A stretch of DNA of 29,931 bases from an uncultured Clostridia bacterium (GCA_934122235.1 CAKOWE010000016.1:1-29931); one strand, 5' to 3'. Counted from the stretch's first letter, positions 7,029-16,127 are shown. Numbers and translations: made by a program. Notes: generated by a model not told the origin, from the letters alone.

Positions 7029-9040
7029 ATGCTAAGTAACATGTTATTAATGCTATTGGTTGTAATAATAGTATATGTACTTATAAAATACTTTATAAAG
7101 CAAAGACAAAATCAAGCTGAAGAAGAAAAATTTTCTAAAGATGATCAAACATATTCTTTAGAAAGAATGACAGAATTTGTTAAAAAAAGAATAGATGAAA
7201 TAACAAAAGTTAATTTGTATGATATAGGACTTTCTGAAGAAGAATTAAAAAGAAGGAAAAATAAGAAATACGAATTAAAAAAAGCTTTAAAAGGTTGTAC
7301 ATATGGTGACGTAAATGATAAAAAATATGTAAAAGAGATTATTTATGATCTTTTACTAAAAGAATATGGTGTTGATGAGACAAATATATCTAGAGCAATA
7401 CCTTTTGATATACCATCTTTATTAACTTCTCAAGATAAGTTTGATATATTAATTTACATGTATAAAAAAGAGTTTGGATATGAAGCTTTAACTCAAATTA
7501 TAAAAAAATATGATTTAGCAGTATTAAAATATATAGCTGGTGAATCAAAACCATCATATGTTATTACAGATGATGAAATCAGTAATATATATGAAAAAGA
7601 AAATTTTACATTAACATTAGAGGATAAACTTAATGTTATAACACAGAGAATTTACCAACACTATAAAGGATATAGTAGTATAGATGAAGTTAGAGATATG
7701 AACATAGATGGTGTATCTGGTGGTGTATCAGGACTTCCAGAATCATTCTTAAGCCAAGTCGCACAAACAGATGGAGACTATCTAACACAAATTACAGAAA
7801 GAAAGGTTCCACGTGCATGTGATGCAATTTGGATATTTTTCCAAGGAAAATCTATAAGATTGGCATTTCTTTCTTTTAATACAGAAGCAGAATTAAAAAG
7901 AGTATGTCAAAACATATATAAATATAATAATCCAGGACAATTATCAGATACGAACGGATTTAAAATAAATGAAATGAAAGACGGTTCTCGTGTTGTTGTT
8001 GTAAGACCAAGTTTTTCAGAAACATGGGCATTTTTCGTAAGAAAATTTGACGTTAAAAGGGCAACTTTGGAACAATTAATCACAATACCTGGAAAAGAGG
8101 ATGCAATAGATTTGTTAAAATTTCTAGTTAAAGGCGCTAGAATTACAGCGTTAACAGGAGAGCAAGGATGCCGGAAAAACAACAATGCTTATGGGTATGA
8201 TTGAAAATATATATGAAACAATGAATATAAGGGTTCAAGAAACAGCATTTGAGTTGCATTTAAGAAAAATATATCCAACCAGAAATATATTATCATTTAG
8301 AGAAACAGAAACAATTTCAGGACAGATGGGACTAGATGTTCAAAAGAAAACAGATGGTTCTGTTAATATAATCCGGAGAGGTTGCAACAGATCCTGTAGC
8401 TGCATGGATGATTCAAGCTGCTCAAGTTGCTAGTAAATTCACATTATTTACTCACCATGCTAAAACATTTCCAAACTTAGTAATGGCATTAAGAAATTCA
8501 TTATTAAAAACAGGTATGTTTAACAATGAAAAAACAGCAGAAGAGCAAGTTGTTGGAGTTTTAAATTTTAATATACACTTAGTTAAAGACTTTAGAGGTA
8601 GAAGATATATCGAAAGAGTTACAGAATGTATACCAGTAGAAGACAAAAACGAATATACTTTTGACCATAGAAAAGAAAAAACACTAGAAGGAAAAATAGA
8701 TAAATTTATGGATAATGCTACTCAGTATTTTACAAAAGTAACAAATAAAGAATTATATAAATATGTAAATGTAATGGAATATGTAGATGGAACATATGTA
8801 ATAACAAATAAAATATCAGATTATAATTTAAGAGAAATGAGAGCAAACATGGATGACACAGATGCTGAAGATTTTAATAGGTTTATAGAAAAGCATTGGG
8901 GAAAAGAGGCTTTAAAAGCAACAATGCTATATGATACTGAAACAGTAAAGAAAACAACTCCAAAAGTGGAATCTGCAACAGAAGTAGAAACAGCAAATGA
9001 GGTAAAAAAAAGAGGAAGAAAGCCCAAAGCTACTAATTAA
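7029..9040 (+). CDS. CpaF/TadA-like secretion ATPase read in three frames (two +1 shifts at CGG)
   Basis: Restored length is 669 residues: one N-terminal membrane helix (about 3-20), a charged helical region, then a GspE/CpaF-type ATPase core that powers pilus assembly or secretion. Zero-frame reading from 7029 ends at 8204 just after GEQGC-R. Skipping the C of CGG at 8172-8174 restores GEQGCGKTT, a proper Walker A (~378-386). The second frame would stop at 8433. Skipping the C of CGG at 8374-8376 restores IIGEVATDP, the conserved GE segment of CpaF proteins, then FTLFTHHAKT and a normal C-terminus ending in a basic tail (KKRGRKPKATN). The corrected length is divisible by three and no stop interrupts it. 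The gene is pseudogenised, misassembled, or translated by shifting. Confidence 0.8.
8172..8174 (+). other. +1 frameshift site 1 (CGG, Walker A of the CpaF-like ATPase)
   Basis: The zero-frame codon 382 is CGG followed by A. Skipping its C gives GGA (8173-8175), the invariant Walker A glycine, and opens the downstream frame. Without the shift translation stops nine codons later. Confidence 0.75.
8374..8376 (+). other. +1 frameshift site 2 (CGG, GE motif of the CpaF-like ATPase)
   Basis: In the frame set by site 1, residue 449 is CGG followed by A. Skipping C gives GGA (8375-8377), the glycine of IIGEV, and the rest of the ATPase. Without the shift translation ends at 8433 after a cysteine-rich nonsense tail. 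Confidence 0.75.
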
Positions 9041-9083
9041 CTTTTAATACACTAAAGAGCAGAAAAGAGGTGCGGTAACATAT

Positions 9084-11154
9084 ATGTCACAAGAGTTCAT
9101 AAAAACACTAATGTTTATATGTCGGTGGTTTATTTGCATTAGTAGTAATAGCATATGTAATAATTTCTAAAAAAACTAATAAAGATAAAAAACATATTCA
9201 ACAATTAAAAGAAGGTTCAAAAGGAAAAGGTAATAAATCAGATGTTACATACCAAAAGTTGTATTTGTTTTACAAGAAAGTACCGTTTTTAAACAGATAT
9301 GTAAATAAAATGAGAAGAAGGCTTGAAATCATAAACTTAGATGACGAGTATACAACCAGGGTTCAAACTTCTAAAATTATTACAAAAGGACTTGCAATAG
9401 TTTTACCATTAACAATCATAATAATTTCAACAACAAAACAGAACACATTACTTATGGCTATATTATTGTTTTTTGAAGCTGTATTAATAGAATCTAGAAT
9501 GAGTGGGATGGTTGATAAAATAGATACAAGATTATTAAAACAACAAATAGATTTCTTTGCAGAAGTTAGACATGCTTATCACGAGTATAACATGGTTGAA
9601 GAAGCTATATATGAAGCTGCTCAAAATGATGAATTAGAAGTATCAAGACAGGGAGAAAAAATATACGAAATACTACAATCGGATGATCCTGAAGGTGAAC
9701 TAGAGAAATATTATGATGTTGCACCAAACAGCTTTTTAAAGGAATTTGCTGGAATTTCATATTTAACAAGAGAATTTGGAGATAGAAAAGTTGATACAGG
9801 TTCATTATATTTAAAAAATTTAAATAATATAACTCAGGAAATGCAACTAGAAATTTTAAAAAGAGATAAATTAGACTACGTTTTTCAGAGTTTATCTATA
9901 ATAGCTGCACTTCCAGTAATATGTATAGAACCACTAAAAAATTGGTGTATAAATAATTTCTCTTTTACAGCTGATTTTTATAATGGAAAAAGTGGTTTAA
10001 TAATGCAAATAGTAATGTTGGTAGTTACTTTCTTGTGTTATATTTTAATAAGAAAAATAAAAGATAACGGAAGTATAAAAAATGCTTATAAAGATCCAAA
10101 TCAAACTTGGCAAGCAAAAGCATATAAAAATCCACTAATCAAAAGAATTGTAAATTTATTTATTCCGAAGCAAGGAACTAAAGAATATAGAAAAAATATT
10201 CAATTAATGAAAGATGCTGCATCAAAGCAAAAAATGGAAACACTATATATTAACAGAATGTTAGCGTGTGTTGCAACTTTTTTTGTAGCATTGTTTTTGT
10301 TTGGTCAAATTCATAGAGTAGCAATAGAATATGTATACGAACAGCCAACAACAGATTTAAATTTGATAAATGCAACGGAATCGGATTTAAAAAAAGGTAT
10401 GGAAGTAACTTTATCAGATAATGTTTATCTAGATAAATATAAAGGAAAACCAAATATAACAAAAGAAGTAATTGAAGCAGATATGAAACATTCAAAAGAA
10501 TACAAAAATAGTACAGACAAAGAAATATCGGAGGCAGCTCAAAGAATAGTTGACAAATTAAAATTAGTAAATGCAGAGTATATGCAATGGTTTGAATTAT
10601 TGTTATCTTTCCTTTTTGCTGCAGTAGCTTATTATGTACCTATTTGGTTATTAATATTCCAAAAGAAAATGAGACAGTTAGAAATGGAAAACGAAGTAAT
10701 GCAGTTCCATACAATAATAATGATGCTAATGAAAATTGAAAGAGTAAATGTAGAAATGATTTTGGAATGGATGGAAAGATATTCAAATATTTTTAGAGAA
10801 CCAATATCAAAGTGCGTAAATAATTACGAAAGCGGTGCGTGGGAAGCTCTAGAAGAATTAAAAAATGATATATCTTTTAAACAGATGGAACAAATTGTAG
10901 AAAGTTTACAAGCAGCAGTTGAGAAGATTCCAATTGCAGATGCTTTTGATGAATTGGATACAGAAAGAGCTTATTACCAAGAAAAAAGAAAAGAATCAAA
11001 CGAAAGACTTATATCAAAAAAAGGATTAATAGGAAAAGGAATTGGCTTTGCACCAATGGTATGCTTATTTGTTGGATATTTAATTATACCATTAGTTGTA
11101 ATAGGTCTATCAAGCATGACAACAACAATGTCATCAATGTCAACTATGATGTAA
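9084..11154 (+). CDS. TadB/TadC-like membrane platform protein (one +1 shift near the start)
   Basis: Restored length is 689 residues, about twice a single T2SSF platform protein. Reading from ATG 9084 (AGAGGTG upstream) gives MSQEFIKTLMFI, and the zero frame then stops at 9170. Skipping the C of CGG at 9123-9125 yields CGGLFALVVIAYVII, a good first membrane helix, and joins the long frame. Two T2SSF-like halves follow. In the first, an amphipathic cytosolic region (VRHAYHEYNMVEEAIYEAA) precedes membrane helices at roughly 220-275. In the second, further helices and a motif-like region (MKIERVNVEMILEWMERY) precede a last hydrophobic segment ending in a methionine/serine/threonine-rich tail. 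It would be the inner-membrane platform driven by the ATPase. A TTG at 9259 could give a shorter product without shifting. Confidence 0.75.
9123..9125 (+). other. +1 frameshift site 3 (CGG, N-terminus of the platform gene)
   Basis: Zero-frame codon 14 from ATG 9084 is CGG followed by T. Skipping C gives GGT (9124-9126) and leads into the 689-residue frame. Without the shift translation stops at 9168-9170. Confidence 0.7.
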
Positions 11155-11183
11155 TATATTAAAAATAGGGAGGTGTATATAAT

Positions 11184-11846
11184 ATGGAAAATGCATCAAA
11201 AGCATTAGTTATTGCTGGAGGTGTAATAATAGCAGTAATGATTTTAGCAACACTATTATATGCATCTAAAACATGGAATATTATTCCGCAAGCAGAAGAT
11301 ACTACGTTAGCTCAAAAACAATTAATGGCTTTTAATCAACAATATGAATCTTATGCGAGAGATGCTTTATATGGAGTAGATTTAATATCAATTTTAAATA
11401 AAGCTATAGATAATAATGAAAAATATAACGTAAAACCTGGAGAATTAATGTCAGTGAATGTAGAATTTATTATAAAAAATGATATAGAAGGAACAATAAT
11501 TACTAAAAGGCATTATACATCTGGCAATAAAAAAGGTGAAGACATAATTATAGATAGTAAAAGCTCAGGCGTAGTTTTAAAATCAGGAACATATTCTTTA
11601 AAAAAGGATTTAAAAGAAATAAAAGAGTTGATAACAAAGGTAGAAGATGGAGGTATTAGAAAGTTCGGAAGTCATTTTGGTTCAGATGATGATGGTAAAT
11701 ATCAAGAATACCAAGTTGAAACTGTTGGTTCAGAATTTAAAACTAGAATTTTTAAATATATAATAGAAGAAAAAAGAATTGGATATGACAGCGAAGGGAG
11801 AATAAACTATATGAAATTTGAAGAACAAGAAATTACTAATAGCTAA
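11184..11846 (+). CDS. Pilin-like one-helix protein, copy 1 (220 aa)
   Basis: Begins MENASKALVIAGGVIIAVMI and continues with a hydrophobic segment to about residue 28. The region FNQQYESYARDALYGVDLIS, then a helix with NKAIDNNEKYN, is shared with the gene at 12382. The C-terminal part is longer than in its relatives and beta-rich. No cleavable prepilin leader is visible: the hydrophobic helix follows directly after a glutamate at position 2. It is the first of four paralogues after the platform gene, with a strong GGGAGG upstream. It is probably a fibre subunit or minor pilin-like component. Confidence 0.6.
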   Translation: MENASKALVIAGGVIIAVMILATLLYASKTWNIIPQAEDTTLAQKQLMAFNQQYESYARDALYGVDLISILNKAIDNNEKYNVKPGELMSVNVEFIIKNDIEGTIITKRHYTSGNKKGEDIIIDSKSSGVVLKSGTYSLKKDLKEIKELITKVEDGGIRKFGSHFGSDDDGKYQEYQVETVGSEFKTRIFKYIIEEKRIGYDSEGRINYMKFEEQEITNS

Positions 11847-11875
11847 GAAGAATAATAAAAATACGGAGGCATAAT

Positions 11876-12289
11876 ATGGAAAATGCAACAAAAGCACTAA
11901 TTATAGTTGCAACAGTACTTATTGCTGTTTTAATTCTAGCGATTGGAATATATTTGTTTAGAAACTATTCAGAAATTGCGTATAAAAACGAAGAAAACCA
12001 ATCTGCACAAGCTCTAATACAATATAATAATAAATTTGAAAAATATAAAGAAAAAGAAATGACTATACAAGATGTATTGACGATTGTAAATTTAGCAAAA
12101 GATTATAATGAAAGAAAGTCAGAGTATACTATTACAGTTTACTTAGGTGCAACTAATTTGTCAAATCAAAATATAGATTTTAAAGAATTTCTTACAAAAT
12201 ATCAAGATAATAAATTTGAAATAAATGGCAATTTTGAATATTATAGTGACGGTACTATAAAAGAAATAAGAATAAGTAAAAAAACATAA
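11876..12289 (+). CDS. Pilin-like one-helix protein, copy 2 (137 aa)
   Basis: Starts MENATKALIIVATVLIAVLI, nearly the same N-terminus as copies 1 and 4. A single membrane helix covers about 7-28. A QALIQYNNKFEKYKEKEMTI segment corresponds to the FNQQYESY region of copy 1, followed by QDVLTIVNLAKDYNE. The short C-terminal domain ends EIRISKKT. The gene follows copy 1 by 29 bp with TACGGAGG as ribosome binding site. It is likely a secreted or membrane-anchored subunit of the Tad-like fibre. Confidence 0.6.
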   Translation: MENATKALIIVATVLIAVLILAIGIYLFRNYSEIAYKNEENQSAQALIQYNNKFEKYKEKEMTIQDVLTIVNLAKDYNERKSEYTITVYLGATNLSNQNIDFKEFLTKYQDNKFEINGNFEYYSDGTIKEIRISKKT

Positions 12290-12307
12290 AAATAAAAAAT
12301 ATATAAT

Positions 12308-12349
12308 TTCTTTATTTAGCAAAAGCAAAAAATGTTGCAAAATAAAGAA
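12308..12349 (+). repeat. Hairpin between pilin-like copies 2 and 3
   Basis: A 15-bp stem with one mismatch (12308-12322 with 12335-12349) and a 12-nt loop lies in the 92-bp gap. No T-run follows, so it may be an mRNA processing or stabilising element setting subunit ratios. Confidence 0.45.
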
Positions 12350-12381
12350 TAATATATTATAATAAAAGGAGATAGTGATTC

Positions 12382-12816
12382 ATGAAGAAAACATTAATAA
12401 TTTTGCTTACAATTTTCTTTATAGTTTTAGCTATATTAGCAATAAATATAAAGGCTAGACAAGATGATGAAAAAGCGTTAAAGCAATTTAATCAAGAATA
12501 TGAGCAATATTTAGAAAATCAAATTTATGGTACAGATGTAACAACAATTATAAATAAAGCAATAGAAAATAATAAAAAATATAATATACAAAAAGACGAA
12601 AATGGGATGTACATAGATGATAATAAATATTGTATAATTATAGAATTAAATATGATAACCGTAGAAAAAACTTACAGGATGGAACAATTATATAATGCAG
12701 GATTAACAGAATTTGTTAAAAATTTTAATGTAATTGTTTTTGAGTGTACCAGTATAGAATATCATAAAGAAACTGGAAGAGTGAGTAAAATAGTATTTAC
12801 ACAATTAGAAAAATAG
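12382..12816 (+). CDS. Pilin-like one-helix protein, copy 3 (144 aa)
   Basis: The N-terminus differs from its relatives: a basic MKK followed by a hydrophobic stretch (TLIILLTIFFIVLAILAI), like an uncleaved signal anchor. The following region is clearly homologous to copy 1: KQFNQEYEQYLENQIYGTDV and NKAIENNKKYNIQ. The C-terminal part has YRMEQLYNAG and ends TQLEK. The MENA start is absent, so it may be an anchored minor component rather than the main subunit. AAAAGGAG precedes the ATG. Confidence 0.58.
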   Translation: MKKTLIILLTIFFIVLAILAINIKARQDDEKALKQFNQEYEQYLENQIYGTDVTTIINKAIENNKKYNIQKDENGMYIDDNKYCIIIELNMITVEKTYRMEQLYNAGLTEFVKNFNVIVFECTSIEYHKETGRVSKIVFTQLEK

Positions 12817-12893
12817 TTTTAGTTATTAATATTTGGATTAAAAATAATCTAAATTTAAAATAAAAATAAATAGTATTCAAAGGAGGAAATTTT

Positions 12894-13265
12894 ATGGAGA
12901 ACGCAACAAAAGCATTAATTATAGCAGGAGCAGTTTTAATATCAATTTTATTAATAAGTGTAGGTATAATGGTATTTAATGCATCATCAGATCCGATAAA
13001 CCAAGCACAAAATAGTTCAGAAGCACAAGCAATACAAATGTTTAATGAATCATTTACATCATATTTAGGGGAAGAAATTACAGGTCAACAAGCTAAAAGT
13101 TTAATATCAGCAGTAAATGCTTCTAATGGAAAGAATGCTGATCATCAAGTAACATTAGAAGGAATTACAAAGGTAAGTGGAATTAGTACTAAAAATCATT
13201 ATAGTGCAATAGAAGATTTAGATGGTTCTGGATATATAAATAAAATTACTATAACAAAAAAATAA
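12894..13265 (+). CDS. Pilin-like one-helix protein, copy 4 (123 aa)
   Basis: Starts MENATKALIIAGAVLISILL, with one hydrophobic helix to about residue 27, then an alanine/glutamine-rich segment (QNSSEAQAIQMFNESFTSYL) matching the FNQQYESY block. It is the shortest and cleanest member of the family and has a strong AAAGGAGG, so it is a good candidate for the major subunit. The C-terminal half is small and ends INKITITKK. It is preceded by a 77-bp gap without other features. Confidence 0.62.
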   Translation: MENATKALIIAGAVLISILLISVGIMVFNASSDPINQAQNSSEAQAIQMFNESFTSYLGEEITGQQAKSLISAVNASNGKNADHQVTLEGITKVSGISTKNHYSAIEDLDGSGYINKITITKK

Positions 13266-13298
13266 TATAAGAGTAGTATAAACTAAGGATTTGATGAT

Positions 13299-13931
13299 AT
13301 GGAAGATGCAGTAGATGCTTTAAAAATGGCTTTTTCTGTGTTTGCATTTATTATAGCTTTATCAATAGTATTTGCAATGTTTGCACAAGCAAGAGAAGTA
13401 TCTGATATTGTACTTGCACATACAGATAATACATATTTTGTGGAGTATGCAGATGTTAATGATGAAGTAAATGGCAGAACAGTTGGAATAGAAACTGTAA
13501 TACCAACACTATATAGATATTATAAAGAAAAATTTTCGATAGATATAATAACTGGCTCTGATAATACATATAACGAAAAGTTTGATGAGGAAGTTGAAAG
13601 AAAAGTTTATACTAGAGCTAGTGGGTACGATTCTAGTGAATATAAAGATAAATTGTATCCAGACGGTATAACTTGGCTTGCTAATCCAACTGAAGATACT
13701 CAGTTAAGAGTGACTTCGTATATAGAGGGAAAGGCAAATAGAGTAAATGGGAGAGAACTTTCGAAATATTCTAAAACAAATAGAAGTTTAAAAGATTATA
13801 AAGATAGAACTTTTACCGAAACGTTTGATCAAAAAAATAATGGAGAGAGTAAATATGTTGGAGATGATGGCTCAGTAGTCTATCTAATAAAAGGAACAAC
13901 AAAGTTGCATATAAGTTATGAATTATTATGA
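13299..13931 (+). CDS. One-helix envelope protein of the Tad-like locus (210 aa)
   Basis: Starts MEDAVDALKMAFSVFAFIIA, a single helix near the N-terminus that echoes the MENA starts of its neighbours, but the rest is unlike the four paralogues. The body is polar and beta-rich, with an LYRYYKEKFSIDIITG stretch, and ends KGTTKLHISYELL. It is likely a minor pilin-like or tip component facing outside. It overlaps nothing and the next gene starts 17 bp later. No named family is recognised. Confidence 0.55.
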   Translation: MEDAVDALKMAFSVFAFIIALSIVFAMFAQAREVSDIVLAHTDNTYFVEYADVNDEVNGRTVGIETVIPTLYRYYKEKFSIDIITGSDNTYNEKFDEEVERKVYTRASGYDSSEYKDKLYPDGITWLANPTEDTQLRVTSYIEGKANRVNGRELSKYSKTNRSLKDYKDRTFTETFDQKNNGESKYVGDDGSVVYLIKGTTKLHISYELL

Positions 13932-13947
13932 GTAAGGAGGTTCAAAA

Positions 13948-14469
13948 ATGGGTGATTCACTAATAACGGTAATAGCTATAGTATTAGCAGCAATATTAAT
14001 GTTTATATTTCCATTAATGTCCGTATCAGAAAGAAACGATGATATTGCACAATTAGCTGTACAAACAGCAGCAATAGAATTTGTAGATGATGTACGTACA
14101 ACAGGAAAAATAACATCTGAAAATTATGATAAGTTTATTCAAACATTATCAGCTACAGGAAATAGCTATGAAGTAGAGATAGAAGTAAAAAAATTAGATG
14201 AGAATCCTGGTAAAAAGAATGCTACTGGAGAAACTAACAAAGTTGGTGAGAACCTTTATTACTCTGTTTTTACTTCTCAAATAGAATCTACTTTATCTGA
14301 TAATGGCAAATATCCTTTAAAAGAAGGAGATATAATTTCAGTTAACGTAAAGAATACGAATAGAACTATTGCTCAAATGTTAAGAAGCTTTTTCTATTCA
14401 ATAAGTGGTTCTGATTCTTACCAAGTTGCAGCACAGCATGCTGGTGTTGTATTAGCAAATGGAAAATAA
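13948..14469 (+). CDS. Pseudopilin-like one-helix protein (173 aa)
   Basis: MGDSLITVIAIVLAAILMFI opens with a long hydrophobic helix followed by SVSERNDDIAQLAVQTAAIEFVDDV, an arrangement like TadE/TadF or pseudopilin N-termini. The remainder is a compact polar domain with a helical region near MLRSFFYSISGS and a C-terminus ending LANGK. TAAGGAGG precedes the ATG. A hairpin terminator (14493-14518) follows, so this gene probably closes the main pilin transcript. Confidence 0.58.
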   Translation: MGDSLITVIAIVLAAILMFIFPLMSVSERNDDIAQLAVQTAAIEFVDDVRTTGKITSENYDKFIQTLSATGNSYEVEIEVKKLDENPGKKNATGETNKVGENLYYSVFTSQIESTLSDNGKYPLKEGDIISVNVKNTNRTIAQMLRSFFYSISGSDSYQVAAQHAGVVLANGK

Positions 14470-14492
14470 AATAAAAATATAAATAATTACGA

Positions 14493-14518
14493 GGGCGTAG
14501 TGCATACGCCCTTTGTTT
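14493..14518 (+). terminator. Terminator or attenuator before the last Tad-like gene
   Basis: GGGCGTA (14493-14499) pairs with TACGCCC (14505-14511), followed by TTTGTTT. It lies between the 173-residue gene and the last gene of the locus, so expression of the latter may be reduced or separate. Confidence 0.75.
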
Positions 14519-14570
14519 AGATAAAAACACAAAGTAAAAAATAAAAAACACATAAGAGTAGGTGAAAAAA

Positions 14571-16089
14571 ATGAAATTGCAGCATTTAGCAGTAATATTT
14601 ATAATTATTGTGTTACCTCTTACATTAATTTTATCAGCATATACACGGAACACAAATTGATACTTTAACATTACAAAATCAATATGATAATATGCTTATT
14701 GGAGCAACATATGATGGCATAAAAGCTTTTCAAATTAATGCTTCTTATAATGATTTATCTAATGTTTCGGATACTTTAAGAGAAGATGTAAATGCAGCAA
14801 TATCTACATTCATGCAATCTCTTGCAATGAAAATGGGAATAGGCGGAAATAATATAAACCATATGGTAAATTACATTCCAGCAGTCCTATTTACTTTGTA
14901 TGATGGATATTATATATATTCACCAACCAAAACTGATGATGGATATGAATATATGTTAAAACCATATAATTATTATACAGTTAGATATAAAAAAGATGAA
15001 CAAAATGACATTGTTGTTAATTATACATTAGATAATTATATTGCTGTTTATGGATGGATTAATGGCGAATATATAGTAAAATCAGGTTATTTAGTTTCAG
15101 ATAATAAAGGCGATTCAATATCTCAATCAGAAAATTTAACAGAAAATATACCATGGGTAAGTGTCGATGATACTAGCAATATTATAATAAGCGAAAAAGA
15201 AATAACATCTACACAATATATTCCAAGTCAAGATGAATATGAAAATATATTTGGAAAAGGTTCTCAAAGAACTGAATATTTATATCCAAGAAATGAAACA
15301 TTTTATGTAGAGCCAGATAGTGCCAAAAAATATTATACTACAGCGGCAGAATTTACAGACTGGACAACTAAAAATTTAAGTTGGGTTACACCAAGTATGG
15401 CAGTAAGAAATGCAAAAAAATTGAGTGAATCAACCGAGGATTATGCTGAATTTTTTAGTGATGATACAACCAAAATATTCAATATAAATAAAACAAATAA
15501 TAATCCAGAGGAACTTGATTCAATTTTCGCACAACATAAAACAAATGTTATAAAAGCCTCTATACAAGATAATTTGAACCAAGCGATAACAGCATATAGT
15601 CAAGGATCAACTGTAACATATGATTTTAAACTTCCAAAATTAACTAATACAGAATGGGATATGGTATCATCTAATGTGTGCATGTTAACATTTATGGAAG
15701 GAGTTCCAATGGGAACTAAATATTACAACAATTATGCATTGGTACAAAGTACAAGAAACAAATTATATGTATCACGAGATAGCTTATATTTTATAGAAGC
15801 AGGAAACAAATATTATCACAAAATAGATTGTCCACATTTGGGAGAAATGGGTGGAGAGATAACAGGATTTTCAAATTTTGATTTTTTACCTAAAAAAATA
15901 CATTTTAAAGATGAAGAAATTTATTATAAACACAATGAACAAGCATGCTATTATTGCATTGTGGATTCTAATTATCAAAGTGAGGATTGGAAAAATAACA
16001 CTTCAAAAAGTAAGGCATATTACACAGCTTTAGCCAGAGAAAAATACAGAAGATATACAACTACTATGAATTTAGATTATGGTAGTTAA
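14571..16089 (+). CDS. Large one-helix protein ending the Tad-like locus (one +1 shift at residue 26)
   Basis: Restored length is 505 residues. ATG 14571 (AGTAGGTGAAA upstream) gives MKLQHLAVIFIIIVLPLTLI, a membrane helix, but the zero frame stops at 14658-14660. Skipping the C of CGG at 14646-14648 restores YTGTQIDTLTLQNQYDNML and the long frame. Residues after the helix are helical, then a large extracytoplasmic domain follows. Near the C-terminus an HxxxC...CxxC pattern (H416, C420, C459, C462; YYHKIDCPHL and ACYYC) suggests a small zinc site. It is probably a large minor component or tip protein. It ends just before a bidirectional terminator shared with spoVT. ATG 14692 could start a shorter, helix-less product. 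Confidence 0.7.
14646..14648 (+). other. +1 frameshift site 4 (CGG, after the membrane helix of the last Tad-like gene)
   Basis: Zero-frame codon 26 is CGG followed by A. Skipping C gives GGA (14647-14649) and joins the membrane helix to the 480-residue body. Without the shift translation ends four codons later. Confidence 0.72.
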
Positions 16090-16096
16090 ATACAAT

Positions 16097-16127
16097 AAAA
16101 CCTATGGAAAATTATCCATAGGTTTTT
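16097..16127. terminator. Bidirectional terminator between the Tad-like locus and spoVT
   Basis: CCTATGGA (16101-16108) pairs with TCCATAGG (16115-16122), flanked by AAAA on the left and TTTTT on the right. It can therefore end transcription from both sides of these convergent genes. Confidence 0.85.

Noticed and set aside
8166..8180. Classical slippery-site (prfB-like) +1 frameshifting at the CGG breaks
   Set aside because: The preceding P-site codons TGC, ATC, TGT and ACA would have to re-pair with GCC, TCC, GTC and CAC, which they cannot. No common upstream Shine-Dalgarno or stop codon is present at the four sites.
8185..8433. Separate 82-residue protein inside the CpaF-like gene
   Set aside because: It is the middle segment of the ATPase between two shift sites. 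Its cysteine-rich tail is out-of-frame sequence and it has no ribosome binding site of its own.
8172..14648. Ordinary decay of a dead Tad-like locus
   Set aside because: Not fully excluded, but decay should give mixed stops, deletions and both shift directions. Here all four lesions are the same single extra C before an in-frame GGN and everything else is intact. A systematic sequencing error remains the stronger rival.
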